Shown: positions 12,372-20,824 of the stretch, piece after piece
Layout: each line of letters opens with the position of its first letter
How positions within the stretch are numbered: position 1 is the first letter of the stretch
Origin: Setoptus koraiensis
Taxonomy: Eukaryota; Arthropoda
Length of the DNA: 64,000 bases
Assembly: GCA_048013815.1 (NCBI GenBank)
Contig: CM106585.1
Location: forward strand, 22,568,001-22,632,000
Reading direction: 5' to 3'
Made by a program: the position numbers and the translations under genes
Notes under the pieces: generated by a model
Told to the model about the DNA's origin: nothing
The model's database searches: none
The model's input: the letters and a program-made list of their open reading frames with translations, nothing else

Positions 12372-12602
12372 TTAGAGGGCCGGCCTCAAGTTGTAAAATT
12401 CAGTACAATGAATATTGTCTATGATGACCATCGACGGATTGACTTGTTGCAATGATATTCCTGCAATGAAAATTTTTCCTATGAGATTTGTTGGTTCGCA
12501 AAGACATTTTGAGTTGTATTGTTCAAGACACACCAACAAGATGGTAGTTTTATCAACAAGAAACAAGAAAACTTGCGAAAGTATCTCCACTTGTTGATTC
12601 AT
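12372..12602 (-). CDS. Possible small protein, OB-fold-like (TEN1-like?)
   Basis: An open frame of 76 codons with ordinary, non-repetitive composition and alternating hydrophobic strands, which sets it apart from the repeat-driven frames around it. The pattern LCEPT..LIGKIFIAGISLQ..SMVIIDNIHC loosely recalls the C-terminal strands of TEN1, the small OB-fold subunit of the telomere CST complex. That match is by eye and weak. If it is a gene, it would be short of N-terminal strands. A 7-base first exon (ATG TTG G, around 12690) joined over a 97-bp intron would also keep frame, but the acceptor is poor. The overlapping plus-strand frame at 12415-12597 is thought to be its shadow. Confidence 0.3.
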   Translation of the reverse strand: MNQQVEILSQVFLFLVDKTTILLVCLEQYNSKCLCEPTNLIGKIFIAGISLQQVNPSMVIIDNIHCTEFYNLRPAL

Positions 12603-13331
12603 TTGTCACGTTGGCGCCGTTTCGTGTTCGTGTGCAGTCGGTGGCAGCTTTTGTGCATTTTACGCAATGCGCAGTTAGACTCTTACCCAACATGAATCAA
12701 CAACATGGCCATGAAACCGTTAATTACCACCGTACAGCTGTTTGTTGCGATATCACATTTTCCTAAATAGTGATTGTCATTTTTGCCCATACCAAACGAT
12801 ATCATCGATCAGGGAAGCCTTATATGCTCGCAACTAGTTGCATTCATCAGTTGATTGGTTGGTTAGCTTATTATTATCACTATTTTATACATATATGAGC
12901 GTACAATCACATACTGGGTGCGTTTTTGCCAATGGCTTTTTTCCCATTTCTTTTAGAAGCCGCCAGGGCGGCGCACTCAGATTTTCATATGCAGTGTGAG
13001 TGAGCGTCAGTCGCAGTATGTGCCGCAGTATAGCTGTTTCGCGAGTAAACTGCCAGGGATGAACTGCCGTCAGAGTAGTGAGTGCAGTGATCGCAGCGCC
13101 TCTAGTTGTTTGCTAGCTATCTGTTGAGTAACGTCAACCAATTGAAATATTTATCGATACACTCTACCCTCGGCTGTGCATCCCTGTGCGCTCGCTGCGC
13201 CCTTGGCGGGCAAAAAAGAAAACAGGAGAAAAGCCATTGGCAAAAACGCACACAGTACAAATATCAGACTCTATCAATAATAACAAAAGACTGTTCAGGT
13301 TATCCAATTCAAATTCACTCAAACTAAAGAC
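12603..13331 (+). promoter_or_regulatory. Promoter and 5' leader region of SLC25A20
   Basis: A non-coding stretch between the small minus-strand frame and the SLC25A20 start. From about 12958 it turns G+C-rich with several TCAGT-like initiator words, fitting a transcription start and leader. No clear TATA box is placed at a set distance. The exact start site is not determined. Confidence 0.4.
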
Positions 13332-14294
13332 ATGGCAGTCGACTCCAATGAGCAAAAAAAGGGTGACCAATTGGACCAATCTCGCCCACCCAAGGAAAAC
13401 TCATTAACTAAGAATTTCTTCGGGGGAGCCTTCGGTGGCGTGTGTCTCGTAGTGGCAGGTCATCCGTTAGATACTATTAAAGTTAGACTACAAACACAGC
13501 CATACACGAGCGACAATAAACCAACACAATATACAGGAACTTGGGATTGTTTCAAGAAGACTCTACGCCAGGATGGCTTCCGTGGATTGTACAAAGGTAT
13601 GGCGGCACCTGTGGCTGGAGTTGCACCCATGTACGCCATATGCTTTTGGGCATTCACTTGTGGCAAAGACATACAAAAGAAATCCGACGATCACCAATTA
13701 ACATTGTTCGAAATATTCAACGCTGGTGGTTTAGCCGGTCTAGCCACTACGGCTATATTGGCACCAGGTGAAAGAGTCAAATGTTTGTTACAAATACAAA
13801 GCGCCGCTCAGACAGATGCATCCGTTAGACCAAAATACAATGGACCAGCGGATTGTTTCAAGCAACTGTATAAGCAAGGAGGAATTAGAAATGTATATGT
13901 GGGCACCGTTGCAACAGCGTGCCGAGACGTTCCTGCTACTGCAACTTATTTTATGACGTATGAATATTTTCAACGCATTCTAACACCGGCTGGTCAGTCT
14001 AAAGACCAACTGTCGCCAGGAAGAACACTTTTGGCGGGCGGTATGGCCGGCTTGGCCAATTGGATAGTAGCGATACCGGCTGATGTCTTGAAATCTCGAC
14101 AGCAGACAGCACCAGAGGGCAAATATAAAGGTTTGATTGATGTATTCCAGAAGACTATTAAACAAGAGGGACTTAGCGGCTTGTACAAAGGAGCGACACC
14201 TATCATGTTGAGAGCATTCCCAGCCAATGCTGCATGTTTCCTAGGATATGAGACTGCGATGAAGTTCTTGAACTATTTGTTTCCAAACTCCTAA
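13332..14294 (+). CDS. SLC25A20: Mitochondrial carnitine/acylcarnitine carrier
   Basis: A complete, intronless 320-residue carrier of the mitochondrial inner membrane. It exchanges acylcarnitines for free carnitine so that fatty acids reach beta-oxidation. It shows the three-fold SLC25 repeat, with signature motifs at residues 44-50 (HPLDTIK), 144-150 (APGERVK) and 248-254 (IPADVLK). Sub-family marks are GERVKCLLQIQ after the second motif, RDVPA (198-202) and RAFPANAACFLG near the C terminus, all typical of the carnitine carrier (Drosophila colt). An N-terminal stretch of about 25 residues is longer than in the human protein. The start is the first ATG in frame. It ends 89 bp from the stop codon of OSGEP on the other strand, with crossing poly(A) signals between them. 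Confidence 0.95.
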   Translation: MAVDSNEQKKGDQLDQSRPPKENSLTKNFFGGAFGGVCLVVAGHPLDTIKVRLQTQPYTSDNKPTQYTGTWDCFKKTLRQDGFRGLYKGMAAPVAGVAPMYAICFWAFTCGKDIQKKSDDHQLTLFEIFNAGGLAGLATTAILAPGERVKCLLQIQSAAQTDASVRPKYNGPADCFKQLYKQGGIRNVYVGTVATACRDVPATATYFMTYEYFQRILTPAGQSKDQLSPGRTLLAGGMAGLANWIVAIPADVLKSRQQTAPEGKYKGLIDVFQKTIKQEGLSGLYKGATPIMLRAFPANAACFLGYETAMKFLNYLFPNS

Positions 14295-14327
14295 TACAAT
14301 ACCTTCGAACACAGTTAATATTTTGTT

Positions 14328-14369
14328 TTTATTATTGGTATAAATATTGGTCTATACAAAACTAATAAA
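14328..14369. terminator. Interleaved poly(A) signals of SLC25A20 and OSGEP
   Basis: The plus strand carries AATAAA at 14364-14369, after SLC25A20 and only 15 bp before the OSGEP stop. The minus strand carries AATAAA at 14328-14333, past the OSGEP stop and close to the SLC25A20 stop. Each signal lies beyond the other, so the two 3' untranslated regions should overlap in antisense. Confidence 0.6.
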
Positions 14370-14383
14370 CATTATCGTAAGGG

Positions 14384-15394
14384 TCATTTCCTCCACGTAA
14401 CTTCCACTTCGTCCGTTCTAAATTTTTGTGTGATCCCAGTCTCACCCCAATTTTCCATCACATAACCAGATTTATACATTAGGTAACCTGCTTGGGCAAT
14501 CATCGCCCCATTGTCTATGCAAAATCTCTCATCCGTTGCATAAACTGTGGCTCCTCTTTCCTTTGCCATTACGTTCATCATGTCTTGTAGACGCTCATTA
14601 CAACCAACACCACCAACCAAAAGAACCTCTTTGGAGCCGGTTTGGGCCATAGCTCGTTCAACCGTTTCTACCAGCATGGCGAACATGGTTTCTTGCAATG
14701 AGAAACAGATATCTGCCTCTGTATACCCGTCTCTCTCTAGCCATACTTTGATGTTTCTCTCTACATGTGTGAGGATTCCTGAAAAAGTCACATCCATACC
14801 TTTAACTTGATAAGGTAATTCAACTAATTTTGATCCTTTTTTTGCCATCTGTTCTATATTGTAGCCAGGACTAGGATCATTGGATAATTTTATTATGCGA
14901 GCAAATCTATCAAGAAAGTTACCTATTGCTATATCTATTGTTTCACCAAATATCCTATATCTTCCTCTACTGAAGGCAATAATTTGAGTGTTTCCCCCGC
15001 TAACATACAAGATTGTGGGATTGTCTGCTTTCGTTATAAGCCTACCCATTTCGATATGAGCTATGCAATGATTCACTGGAATAATAGGTTTTTGCCACAA
15101 TTGCGATATTGTACGAGCCACAACCGCCGTCGATACGAGAGGTGCTCCCATACCCGGCCCTTTTGTGAAACAAATAATATCTATATCGTGAGGTTTCAAT
15201 TTAGCTTCGCTCAGGGCATCATCAACTAGGCCAAGAATGACTGAATTATGGTGCCTCGCTGTCTCAGACGGTTTAAATCCTTCTCCTGGAGGTGTGATAT
15301 ATGTTTTCCTAGGGTTGGCCAGAACTTCACCATCTTTTATTATCCCAATACCTATCTTGTTGGCACTACCCTCGAACCCCATGGCAATAACCAT
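14384..15394 (-). CDS. OSGEP: tRNA N6-adenosine threonylcarbamoyltransferase (KEOPS subunit OSGEP/Kae1)
   Basis: A 336-residue intronless enzyme that moves the threonylcarbamoyl group onto A37 of ANN-decoding tRNAs within the KEOPS complex (cytosol/nucleus). It has the Kae1/TsaD ASKHA fold: [10 protein letters not shown] at residues 6-15, metal-binding His109 and His113 in [10 protein letters not shown], the GGNTQ loop near 133, DPSPGYNIE near 173, [10 protein letters not shown] (291-300) and the conserved end TDEVEVTWR. Length matches the human cytosolic protein, not the mitochondrial OSGEPL1. The frame is open 35 codons further upstream, but the family starts at the residue matching Met 15394, so that start is preferred. 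It is divergent from TRMT6, with 311 bp between the starts. Confidence 0.95.
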   Translation of the reverse strand: MVIAMGFEGSANKIGIGIIKDGEVLANPRKTYITPPGEGFKPSETARHHNSVILGLVDDALSEAKLKPHDIDIICFTKGPGMGAPLVSTAVVARTISQLWQKPIIPVNHCIAHIEMGRLITKADNPTILYVSGGNTQIIAFSRGRYRIFGETIDIAIGNFLDRFARIIKLSNDPSPGYNIEQMAKKGSKLVELPYQVKGMDVTFSGILTHVERNIKVWLERDGYTEADICFSLQETMFAMLVETVERAMAQTGSKEVLLVGGVGCNERLQDMMNVMAKERGATVYATDERFCIDNGAMIAQAGYLMYKSGYVMENWGETGITQKFRTDEVEVTWRK

Positions 15395-15705
15395 TTTTTC
15401 CGAGGACTCAAAGGCTACAGTGATAATGAGTGAATTGAAAACGTTAAAAATTGTTTTTGTTTTCTTTGATGAGAAGCAAAATAAAGTCACGTAACACACG
15501 TGGATGTTTCCAGGTGACTCATATCATCAATAATAAGACAACGTGGTTTGAAAAGCACGTTGTTCAGCGGCACAGGGCGAGGGTTGGTTGTGGTGCAGAT
15601 TCACAACGAAACCATTATTAGTCAAAAAAATTATTTTAGCATTATAGTATTGTATTTATTTTCTCAAGACCTTTTGGATTTATCTCAAGAACTAATTGAT
15701 TCAAG
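15395..15705. promoter_or_regulatory. Bidirectional promoter between OSGEP and TRMT6
   Basis: This 311-bp gap separates two divergent start codons and must hold both promoters. A palindromic E-box CACGTG lies at 15497-15502. An inverted pair ACAACGTG / CACGTTGT lies at 15538-15545 and 15556-15563, spaced by 10 bp. E-box-type sites are known targets of bHLH-zip factors such as Myc/Max; their use here is inference. Confidence 0.5.
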
Positions 15706-17019
15706 ATGAATGGAATAATAAATGTGGGCGATCATGTCGTCTTGAAGAAAACCTATGACGAGGAAAATATGAAAATATTCCGAGTAGAACCAGATAAGCC
15801 AATTTATTATGGTAAATTGAGATTTATTTTCAATAAACTCATTGGAGCTTCTTACGGAACAATATTTGAGATAAAAGATAATGAAATGTTTTTAGTCGAC
15901 AACTTTCAACAGCTGGATTCCGAGTTCACTAGTATAGTAACTAACAGCACATCGACTTTTAATGATAAGTCCCAGTTCTCGCAAGAGAAGATTATCAAGA
16001 AGAAAAAAAGACGCTATCTGAATTTCGTAACAATACTCAGGCCATCTATTCGTCTAATAAGCGATGTATACTTTAGTCGAGACAAAATTGGCGGATTGAG
16101 ATTAGATACTTTGTCCCAGATACTAACCTCTTGCAATGTGCAGAATGGAACAAAATCGCTAATAGTGGACAATAATTTGGGTTTAGTCACTGCCGCTGTG
16201 GTCAGTCGTAGCTGCCCAGATGGTAAATGCATTCAAGTGGCTATGGAATCAGGATTGATAACTAGCTACAGACACGCTGTTGACACATTGGATATCCCCT
16301 CTGAGACATTGAATAATGTTTTATTTTCCATCAACATCAAGGATATTTATAGAATCTCCCAAGGAATTAGCTCGTTTGAGGAAGAGGATGCCAGACGCCA
16401 TCAGCGGACATGCTACAGGTTAGATTACATCAATAAAAAACGCGAGGAGCTCAAGAAGAATTCTTTGGATCACACTAATATCGAGACAACAACAGAAGAA
16501 AGAAAAGAAGATGAGAAATTGGACAAAAGTTCTTACAGTTTCAGACTTGATTTATTGGATGAGACGTTGCTCAAGAAGGAGGCGAATAGAAGTGTTCGCA
16601 AACAAGAAAGAGACAAAGCTTGTGAATATCTCAAGTCTAAATGTCTAGATACACTAATTATAGTCACTCAAAGTTATCATCCACTACCACTATTCAAGTT
16701 GCTATTTCCATTTTTGTTGCCATCCAGACAATTTGCCATTTATAGTGATACCGTTGAGCCCTTAATAGAGTGTCAACATTTCCTCAAGACAGAGTCCTGC
16801 GCAGTTTCCATTTCACTGTCAGAAACCTGGCTTAGGAAGTACCAAGTTTTGCCGGATCGGACGAGACCTGAAATGAACATATCAGGATTCGGAGGTTACT
16901 TATTAAGTGGTACAAAAGCTGTTTTAAATGACGATAGTCGTTCAGAATCAAATATAGAGGCCACCGATGAAGGCGACGATGAGGTCGCAACAAACAATAC
17001 TATTAAAAATTCCGAATGA
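15706..17019 (+). CDS. TRMT6: tRNA (adenine-58-N1)-methyltransferase non-catalytic subunit TRM6
   Basis: An intronless 437-residue homologue of TRMT6/Gcd10. It pairs with the catalytic subunit TRMT61A to make m1A58 in nuclear tRNAs, including initiator tRNA-Met. Marks of the family are the N-terminal GDHVVLKK stretch, IGASYGTIFEI, the FNDKSQFSQEKIIKKKKRRY segment followed by RPSIRL, and the C-terminal SETWLRKYQVLPDRTRP and GYLLSG blocks. The canonical S-adenosylmethionine motif is lacking, as expected for the non-catalytic partner. A charged, low-complexity linker lies at about 240-300. The start is the first ATG. Its stop is 14 bp from the FDX2 stop on the opposite strand, so its 3' end must run into FDX2. 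Confidence 0.93.
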   Translation: MNGIINVGDHVVLKKTYDEENMKIFRVEPDKPIYYGKLRFIFNKLIGASYGTIFEIKDNEMFLVDNFQQLDSEFTSIVTNSTSTFNDKSQFSQEKIIKKKKRRYLNFVTILRPSIRLISDVYFSRDKIGGLRLDTLSQILTSCNVQNGTKSLIVDNNLGLVTAAVVSRSCPDGKCIQVAMESGLITSYRHAVDTLDIPSETLNNVLFSINIKDIYRISQGISSFEEEDARRHQRTCYRLDYINKKREELKKNSLDHTNIETTTEERKEDEKLDKSSYSFRLDLLDETLLKKEANRSVRKQERDKACEYLKSKCLDTLIIVTQSYHPLPLFKLLFPFLLPSRQFAIYSDTVEPLIECQHFLKTESCAVSISLSETWLRKYQVLPDRTRPEMNISGFGGYLLSGTKAVLNDDSRSESNIEATDEGDDEVATNNTIKNSE

Positions 17020-17033
17020 GTCCGTTTTAGCAG

Positions 17034-17683
17034 CTAATCACTATCGTTCTTTTTTGGCTTATCAACATAAAAATTTCTAGTCGCTACTGGTAGTTTAAAT
17101 TCCAGACCATCTAAATCTTTTGTAATCAGAACCTGGCAACTTAACCTCGACGTTGACTTGACGAACAATGCCAAATCAAGCATATCCTCTTCTCCGTCGC
17201 TAGCTGGCGGTAGTTTCTTAAAGCTATTTTCGTCCAAATAAACGTGACAAGTAGAACAAGCCAAGCTACCTTCACAGGCGGCCTCTATTTCAATTCCTGC
17301 CGATTTAGCGGCAGACATTAATGTTTCCCCTACCTTTGCTTCGATTTGTTTACCCTTATGAACAATATTAACTTGAGTTGGTGGGATAACAAGGCGTCTT
17401 TTATCTCGGCTCACGTATGAATTATCACTCAACTTATGTGCTGGCCCATCTGGTCAGTGGGAATACAACAGGCGGTAATCAGTAGTGTGGATATCGAGTT
17501 ATATAAGATTATATTTATATATATGTGAGTTCCGTATGAGCACTTACCTGGTATCAAAGGATGGGGTGGTGATCTAGGTGACATATCTGCCTTATACCTC
17601 AACTGTTTATTCCATACTCTACCAAGAAGAAATTGTCTAAATATTTGCATCATGTAGCTGATATCCCTTCTAGATGAGGCCAT
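17034..17683 (-). CDS. FDX2: Mitochondrial ferredoxin-2 ([2Fe-2S])
   Basis: Two exons: 17683-17548 (starts with ATG, ends CCAG|GTAAGT) and 17449-17034, giving 183 residues. It carries electrons for mitochondrial iron-sulfur cluster assembly. The [2Fe-2S] ligands are three cysteines in CEGSLACSTC and a fourth in LSCQV about 36 residues later. GVGETLMSAAK-like and YVDKP segments are as in the FDX2 branch. Residues 1-25 are basic and hydrophobic, as a mitochondrial targeting peptide should be. The intron is 97 bp. Two in-frame acceptors 9 bp apart (exon starting at 17449 or 17440) would add or drop three residues. Codon phase agrees for both. The gene is head to head with the CTP-synthase-like gene. 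Confidence 0.92.
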
Positions 17684-18047
17684 TATGATATATTTAAATA
17701 TTTGACTCGGATCAGGAGAGGTACAGATGATATTTTTAATTACAATCGTACAATAATATACAATATGTAAGCAACTTACGAAGATATTATTATAAATAAA
17801 CATCGGGCAGAAATCATGTGATTTTGTCTTGTGTTCGTTTAGCTAGAAGGACAAAGTACAGGGCGTCTTTTTGCGTCAAAACTAGGTTTAAATTTCCCGC
17901 TGAGAGAGATGCCAATTGGACTAACTCTTCTACTATAAAACACGTGGTAATACCGTTTAATATCGATAACCAACTGAAACTTTGAATAACTAAAAACTTC
18001 CAATCAATCAGGATTCTGGCGTGAAAAACTGCATATTTTGTTCCATC
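17684..18047. promoter_or_regulatory. Divergent promoter of FDX2 and the CTP-synthase-like gene
   Basis: A 364-bp A+T-rich gap between two outward-facing start codons. No clear motif is picked out. A frame at 17814-18089 on the minus strand overlaps the start of the CTP-synthase-like gene and is judged accidental. Confidence 0.45.
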
Positions 18048-18923
18048 ATGAAGTACATTCTCGTAACTGGGGGAGGAGTTGATAAACAAATTATAACCAG
18101 CTCTATAGGATTCCTCTTGAACGCCTGTAACCTCCGGGTCAATGCCATCAAAATAGATACTTATATATGCCTTAACCCCAAATGTGATTCACCGACGCGG
18201 AAAGTTTTCATTACCAAGGACGGTTGCGACGTCGATCAAGACTTGAGAAATTATGAGAGTTTCTTAGATACACGCTTATCTGGGAAAAACCACATAACAA
18301 CTGGTAAAATATACCAAAAAGTTATAAATCAAGAAAGAGAGGGTAAATATCTTGGAAAAACTGTACAGACCGTCAATCATATTACCGATTGCATCCAGGA
18401 CTGGATTAAGGAAGTGGCCACTCTAAAGAACGAGTTCGTCGATTTGAGTGAGACAGATGTTTGTTTAATTGAACTCGGTGGAGCAGTTGATCACGCGTCT
18501 GCTATGGCGTTTACTGAGGCCCTGCGTCAATTTGCAAGCGACCAAAGACGAGAGGACTTCTGTTGCATACATGCAGTATTTGTTCCTCGCACTAAGACTT
18601 CTGGCGAATTCAAGACAAAAGCGTTACAATTCAATGTCCAAGAGTTGCGTAAACTGATTATTTGTCCGAACATGATAGTTTGCAGATCGGAGTACGCTAT
18701 CCCAACAAGTGTCCGTGACAAGATTGCTAGATCTTGTGGTGTAGGCAACAAACAAGTTATAAATTTGCCAGATTCATCTTATAACGTTTCTGTTGAACTA
18801 GAAAAACAAGGCATGATTGAATCGCTAGCTGAATGGTTGAAACTAGACCTTAAAACTAATTCAAAGAAAATTGGAAGGTGGAGCGAGATCAATGAAAGTT
18901 TACAACTGTTGTTATCTAGATAA
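18048..18923 (+). CDS. CTP-synthase-like protein, synthetase domain only, P-loop lost
   Basis: A 291-residue intronless product matching the ammonia-ligase half of CTP synthase over its whole length: MKYILVTGG at 1-9, AIKID (33-37), ITTGKIYQ (83-90), YLGKTVQ (101-107), IELGG (141-145), SGEFKTK around 185-191 and VCRSEYAIP near 211. The usual P-loop after VTGG (consensus like SGIGKG) is replaced by GVDKQ, the PYIN/SPYEHGEVFV region is altered, and the C-terminal glutamine amidotransferase half (about 250 residues) is absent. CTP synthase itself makes CTP from UTP; this version probably cannot bind ATP normally. That it is open through 291 codons with many conserved blocks argues for a kept function, perhaps regulatory, rather than a fresh pseudogene. 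The ATG at 18048 matches the family start; the frame extends upstream only to a GTG. Confidence 0.85.
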   Translation: MKYILVTGGGVDKQIITSSIGFLLNACNLRVNAIKIDTYICLNPKCDSPTRKVFITKDGCDVDQDLRNYESFLDTRLSGKNHITTGKIYQKVINQEREGKYLGKTVQTVNHITDCIQDWIKEVATLKNEFVDLSETDVCLIELGGAVDHASAMAFTEALRQFASDQRREDFCCIHAVFVPRTKTSGEFKTKALQFNVQELRKLIICPNMIVCRSEYAIPTSVRDKIARSCGVGNKQVINLPDSSYNVSVELEKQGMIESLAEWLKLDLKTNSKKIGRWSEINESLQLLLSR

Positions 18924-18984
18924 GAATATCATCCATATCTTTATTGGATCATTTGAATAGAATCCTGACTCCGACGACTGTGAA

Positions 18985-19281
18985 TCACTTGGCGGCCACA
19001 GTAGTTTTTTCCGCCTCTTTCCTTGTAGCATCCTGTAATAAAGCTGTGTCCACTTCTTTTATTGGCAATTGAACATATCTGACAACAGAGCCTCTGATGA
19101 AACAATTTTTTACACTCAACATATATGGAAATTGCTGGGCATCTTGAGTGGTAACATTTGTGAGTCTGATATTTAAGAATTGGTCTACACTATGTAATGT
19201 CCCACTTATTGTGAGGTTGTTCTTCAATTCGACCACGACATCCTTGCCGACCAATGTCTTGAAGAAGGAATAGAATAACAT
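18985..19281 (-). CDS. LSM2: U6 snRNA-associated Sm-like protein LSm2
   Basis: A 98-residue intronless Sm protein. In the LSm2-8 ring it binds the 3' end of U6 snRNA for splicing; in LSm1-7 it acts in mRNA decay. It is almost identical to the family: MLFYSFFKTLVGKDVVVEL start, Sm1 motif through LHSVDQFLNIRL, Sm2 motif NCFIRGSVVRYVQ, then the conserved LLQDATRKEA tail. The family start is MLFYSF, so ATG 19281 is chosen over one four codons upstream. It converges with the CTP-synthase-like gene, with 61 bp between stops. Confidence 0.97.
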   Translation of the reverse strand: MLFYSFFKTLVGKDVVVELKNNLTISGTLHSVDQFLNIRLTNVTTQDAQQFPYMLSVKNCFIRGSVVRYVQLPIKEVDTALLQDATRKEAEKTTVAAK

Positions 19282-19929
19282 GGTCTTTTGCAAATATACA
19301 AGATGATCTTTTGTGTTGCTTCTAATCTATCGATTAAGTAATGGTGATATTTATTATATTCTCTCGGTATTCTTCCTTTATGATACCTGGAGTGTTACGA
19401 TTGAATGCAGCAAAACGTCTGAACGAAAGTGATGCGTTCCCCACGTTTGTGCACAAGGATGTTTTTATCTGCTGAAGGAGGGGCTTCTCATGCGGAAAAG
19501 GGGCGTAGAGGGTTTTCGGTGAGCGGGTCGCGTGAAAACGTGAACAGCATCAGTGTTGGGGTGGATGGATCTCCCGCAGTGAGAACCGGGAGACGTCTCT
19601 CTAAGAATGCACATCCAAGCACATAGTGTAAATTTTGCAACAACGGGAGAGATCTGGGAGATGGGGGAGAAACAGGAGACGCGGGATCTCCCGGGTAGGA
19701 ATTTCTCGTCTCCCGAGGCGGGAGATCGACCTCCTCCCATCACTAGGGCACCACATGTCCGCCGCGGATTTAGCAGCTGGGAGCATGCCCATGGAAACAT
19801 TTGTGGCCGTTCAAGAATTGGTCGTTAGACTGCTTTCTCTGTAATAGAGCAATCAAAATAATAATTTAAAACAATATCATATCAACAATATCAACAAACC
19901 CGAGTTTGCCAATAACAAATCCAACAATA
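19282..19929. other. Gap with a G+C-rich block of unknown origin
   Basis: Between the divergent LSM2 and the two-exon gene lies a block (about 19400-19845) much richer in G+C than its surroundings, with repeated GGGAGA / TCTCCC words that form inverted pairs. A 31-codon frame at 19380-19475 and a 29-codon frame starting near 19759 look unlike simple repeats, but neither makes a gene. It may be an inserted element fragment, a broken exon or a CpG-like promoter block. Confidence 0.4.
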
Positions 19930-20824
19930 ATGACCCTGGATGCTCGCAATAGTAATAGCAGCAATAATAATAATGGAACTGATTGTGAATTGGACGCAGC
20001 ATCAGCAAAGGGGATATTTGGTTGGGAAAAAATAAGCGAGGAAATATCTTTACCTGTATTACTTAGAAACAGAACTGAACGAATGGTACCAATCAGGATT
20101 GTTGAACAGGAATTGATTAAAAAATACAGCATATTGCCGACGAAAATATTCTCTTGCATTCACTTTAAGGCCTTTCCAATGACACAGGTTGAAGTGAATC
20201 ATTGGAACAATATTAACAATGAACATTGTGACTATAGATATGGTACTCAACCATTAGGAACTAATGATAGAATTGTTGCTATCAGGGACGTCAAAGAATT
20301 GAATAGATTTCTGAATGTATCCAAGAAAAGATTTCGCATGGATGCCATTGATTCATCTGATAAGTTGGGCATTGTTAAACTCAATTTGATTGGCGAATAT
20401 GACAAACCCGTCCTTATACCCTATATAACGAAACGTAAGTCGATATCCTCACTCATCACCACACTTCTCATTATCTCTCGCTTTAGCAAATAATAGTTTA
20501 CACAGTTGCTCACACTAACTATCCATCTCAATTCACTTTTAATTTACAACAGTGATCAACAATATGCAAGTTCGATTTGTGCCTCAAGCATTGGTCCAGC
20601 CCTACATCCAAGAGCCGTATTATGGCGTACAACCGGTGCCCACCGATTGGGATATTGCCTATCTTAAGATGTTGTGCTTGTATGCCGAAATCGACTCATC
20701 TCAGCTTTATTTGGATAAAGGTGTATTATTGCAGTTGAATGAACTTAGAGACTCATTTATGGGAAATCAAATTCATTATGAAGATTGGATATCTCATAAT
20801 ATTAACCGTCGCACTTTCTCCTAG
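19930..20824 (+). CDS. Unrecognised two-exon protein, 258 residues
   Basis: Exons 19930-20434 and 20553-20824 join in phase (AAA C|GTAAGT, then ACAG|TG ATC), giving 258 residues with a TAG stop. The intron is 118 bp. The N terminus is Asn/Ser-rich. From residue 30 the protein is globular: a block around WEKISEEISLPVLLRNRTERMVP, a middle with GTNDRIVAIRDVKELNRFL, and a C-terminal stretch with VPTDWDIAYLKMLCLYA. There is no signal peptide or membrane segment. The conserved look of the TERMVP and TDWDIAYLK blocks suggests a real animal family, but I cannot name it. The frame is open upstream of the ATG only from a TTG. The gene is divergent from LSM2. Confidence 0.7.

Noticed and set aside
15395-15499. 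N-terminal extension of OSGEP by 35 residues
   Set aside because: The family starts at the residue matching 15394; the added stretch is not conserved and is read as leader.
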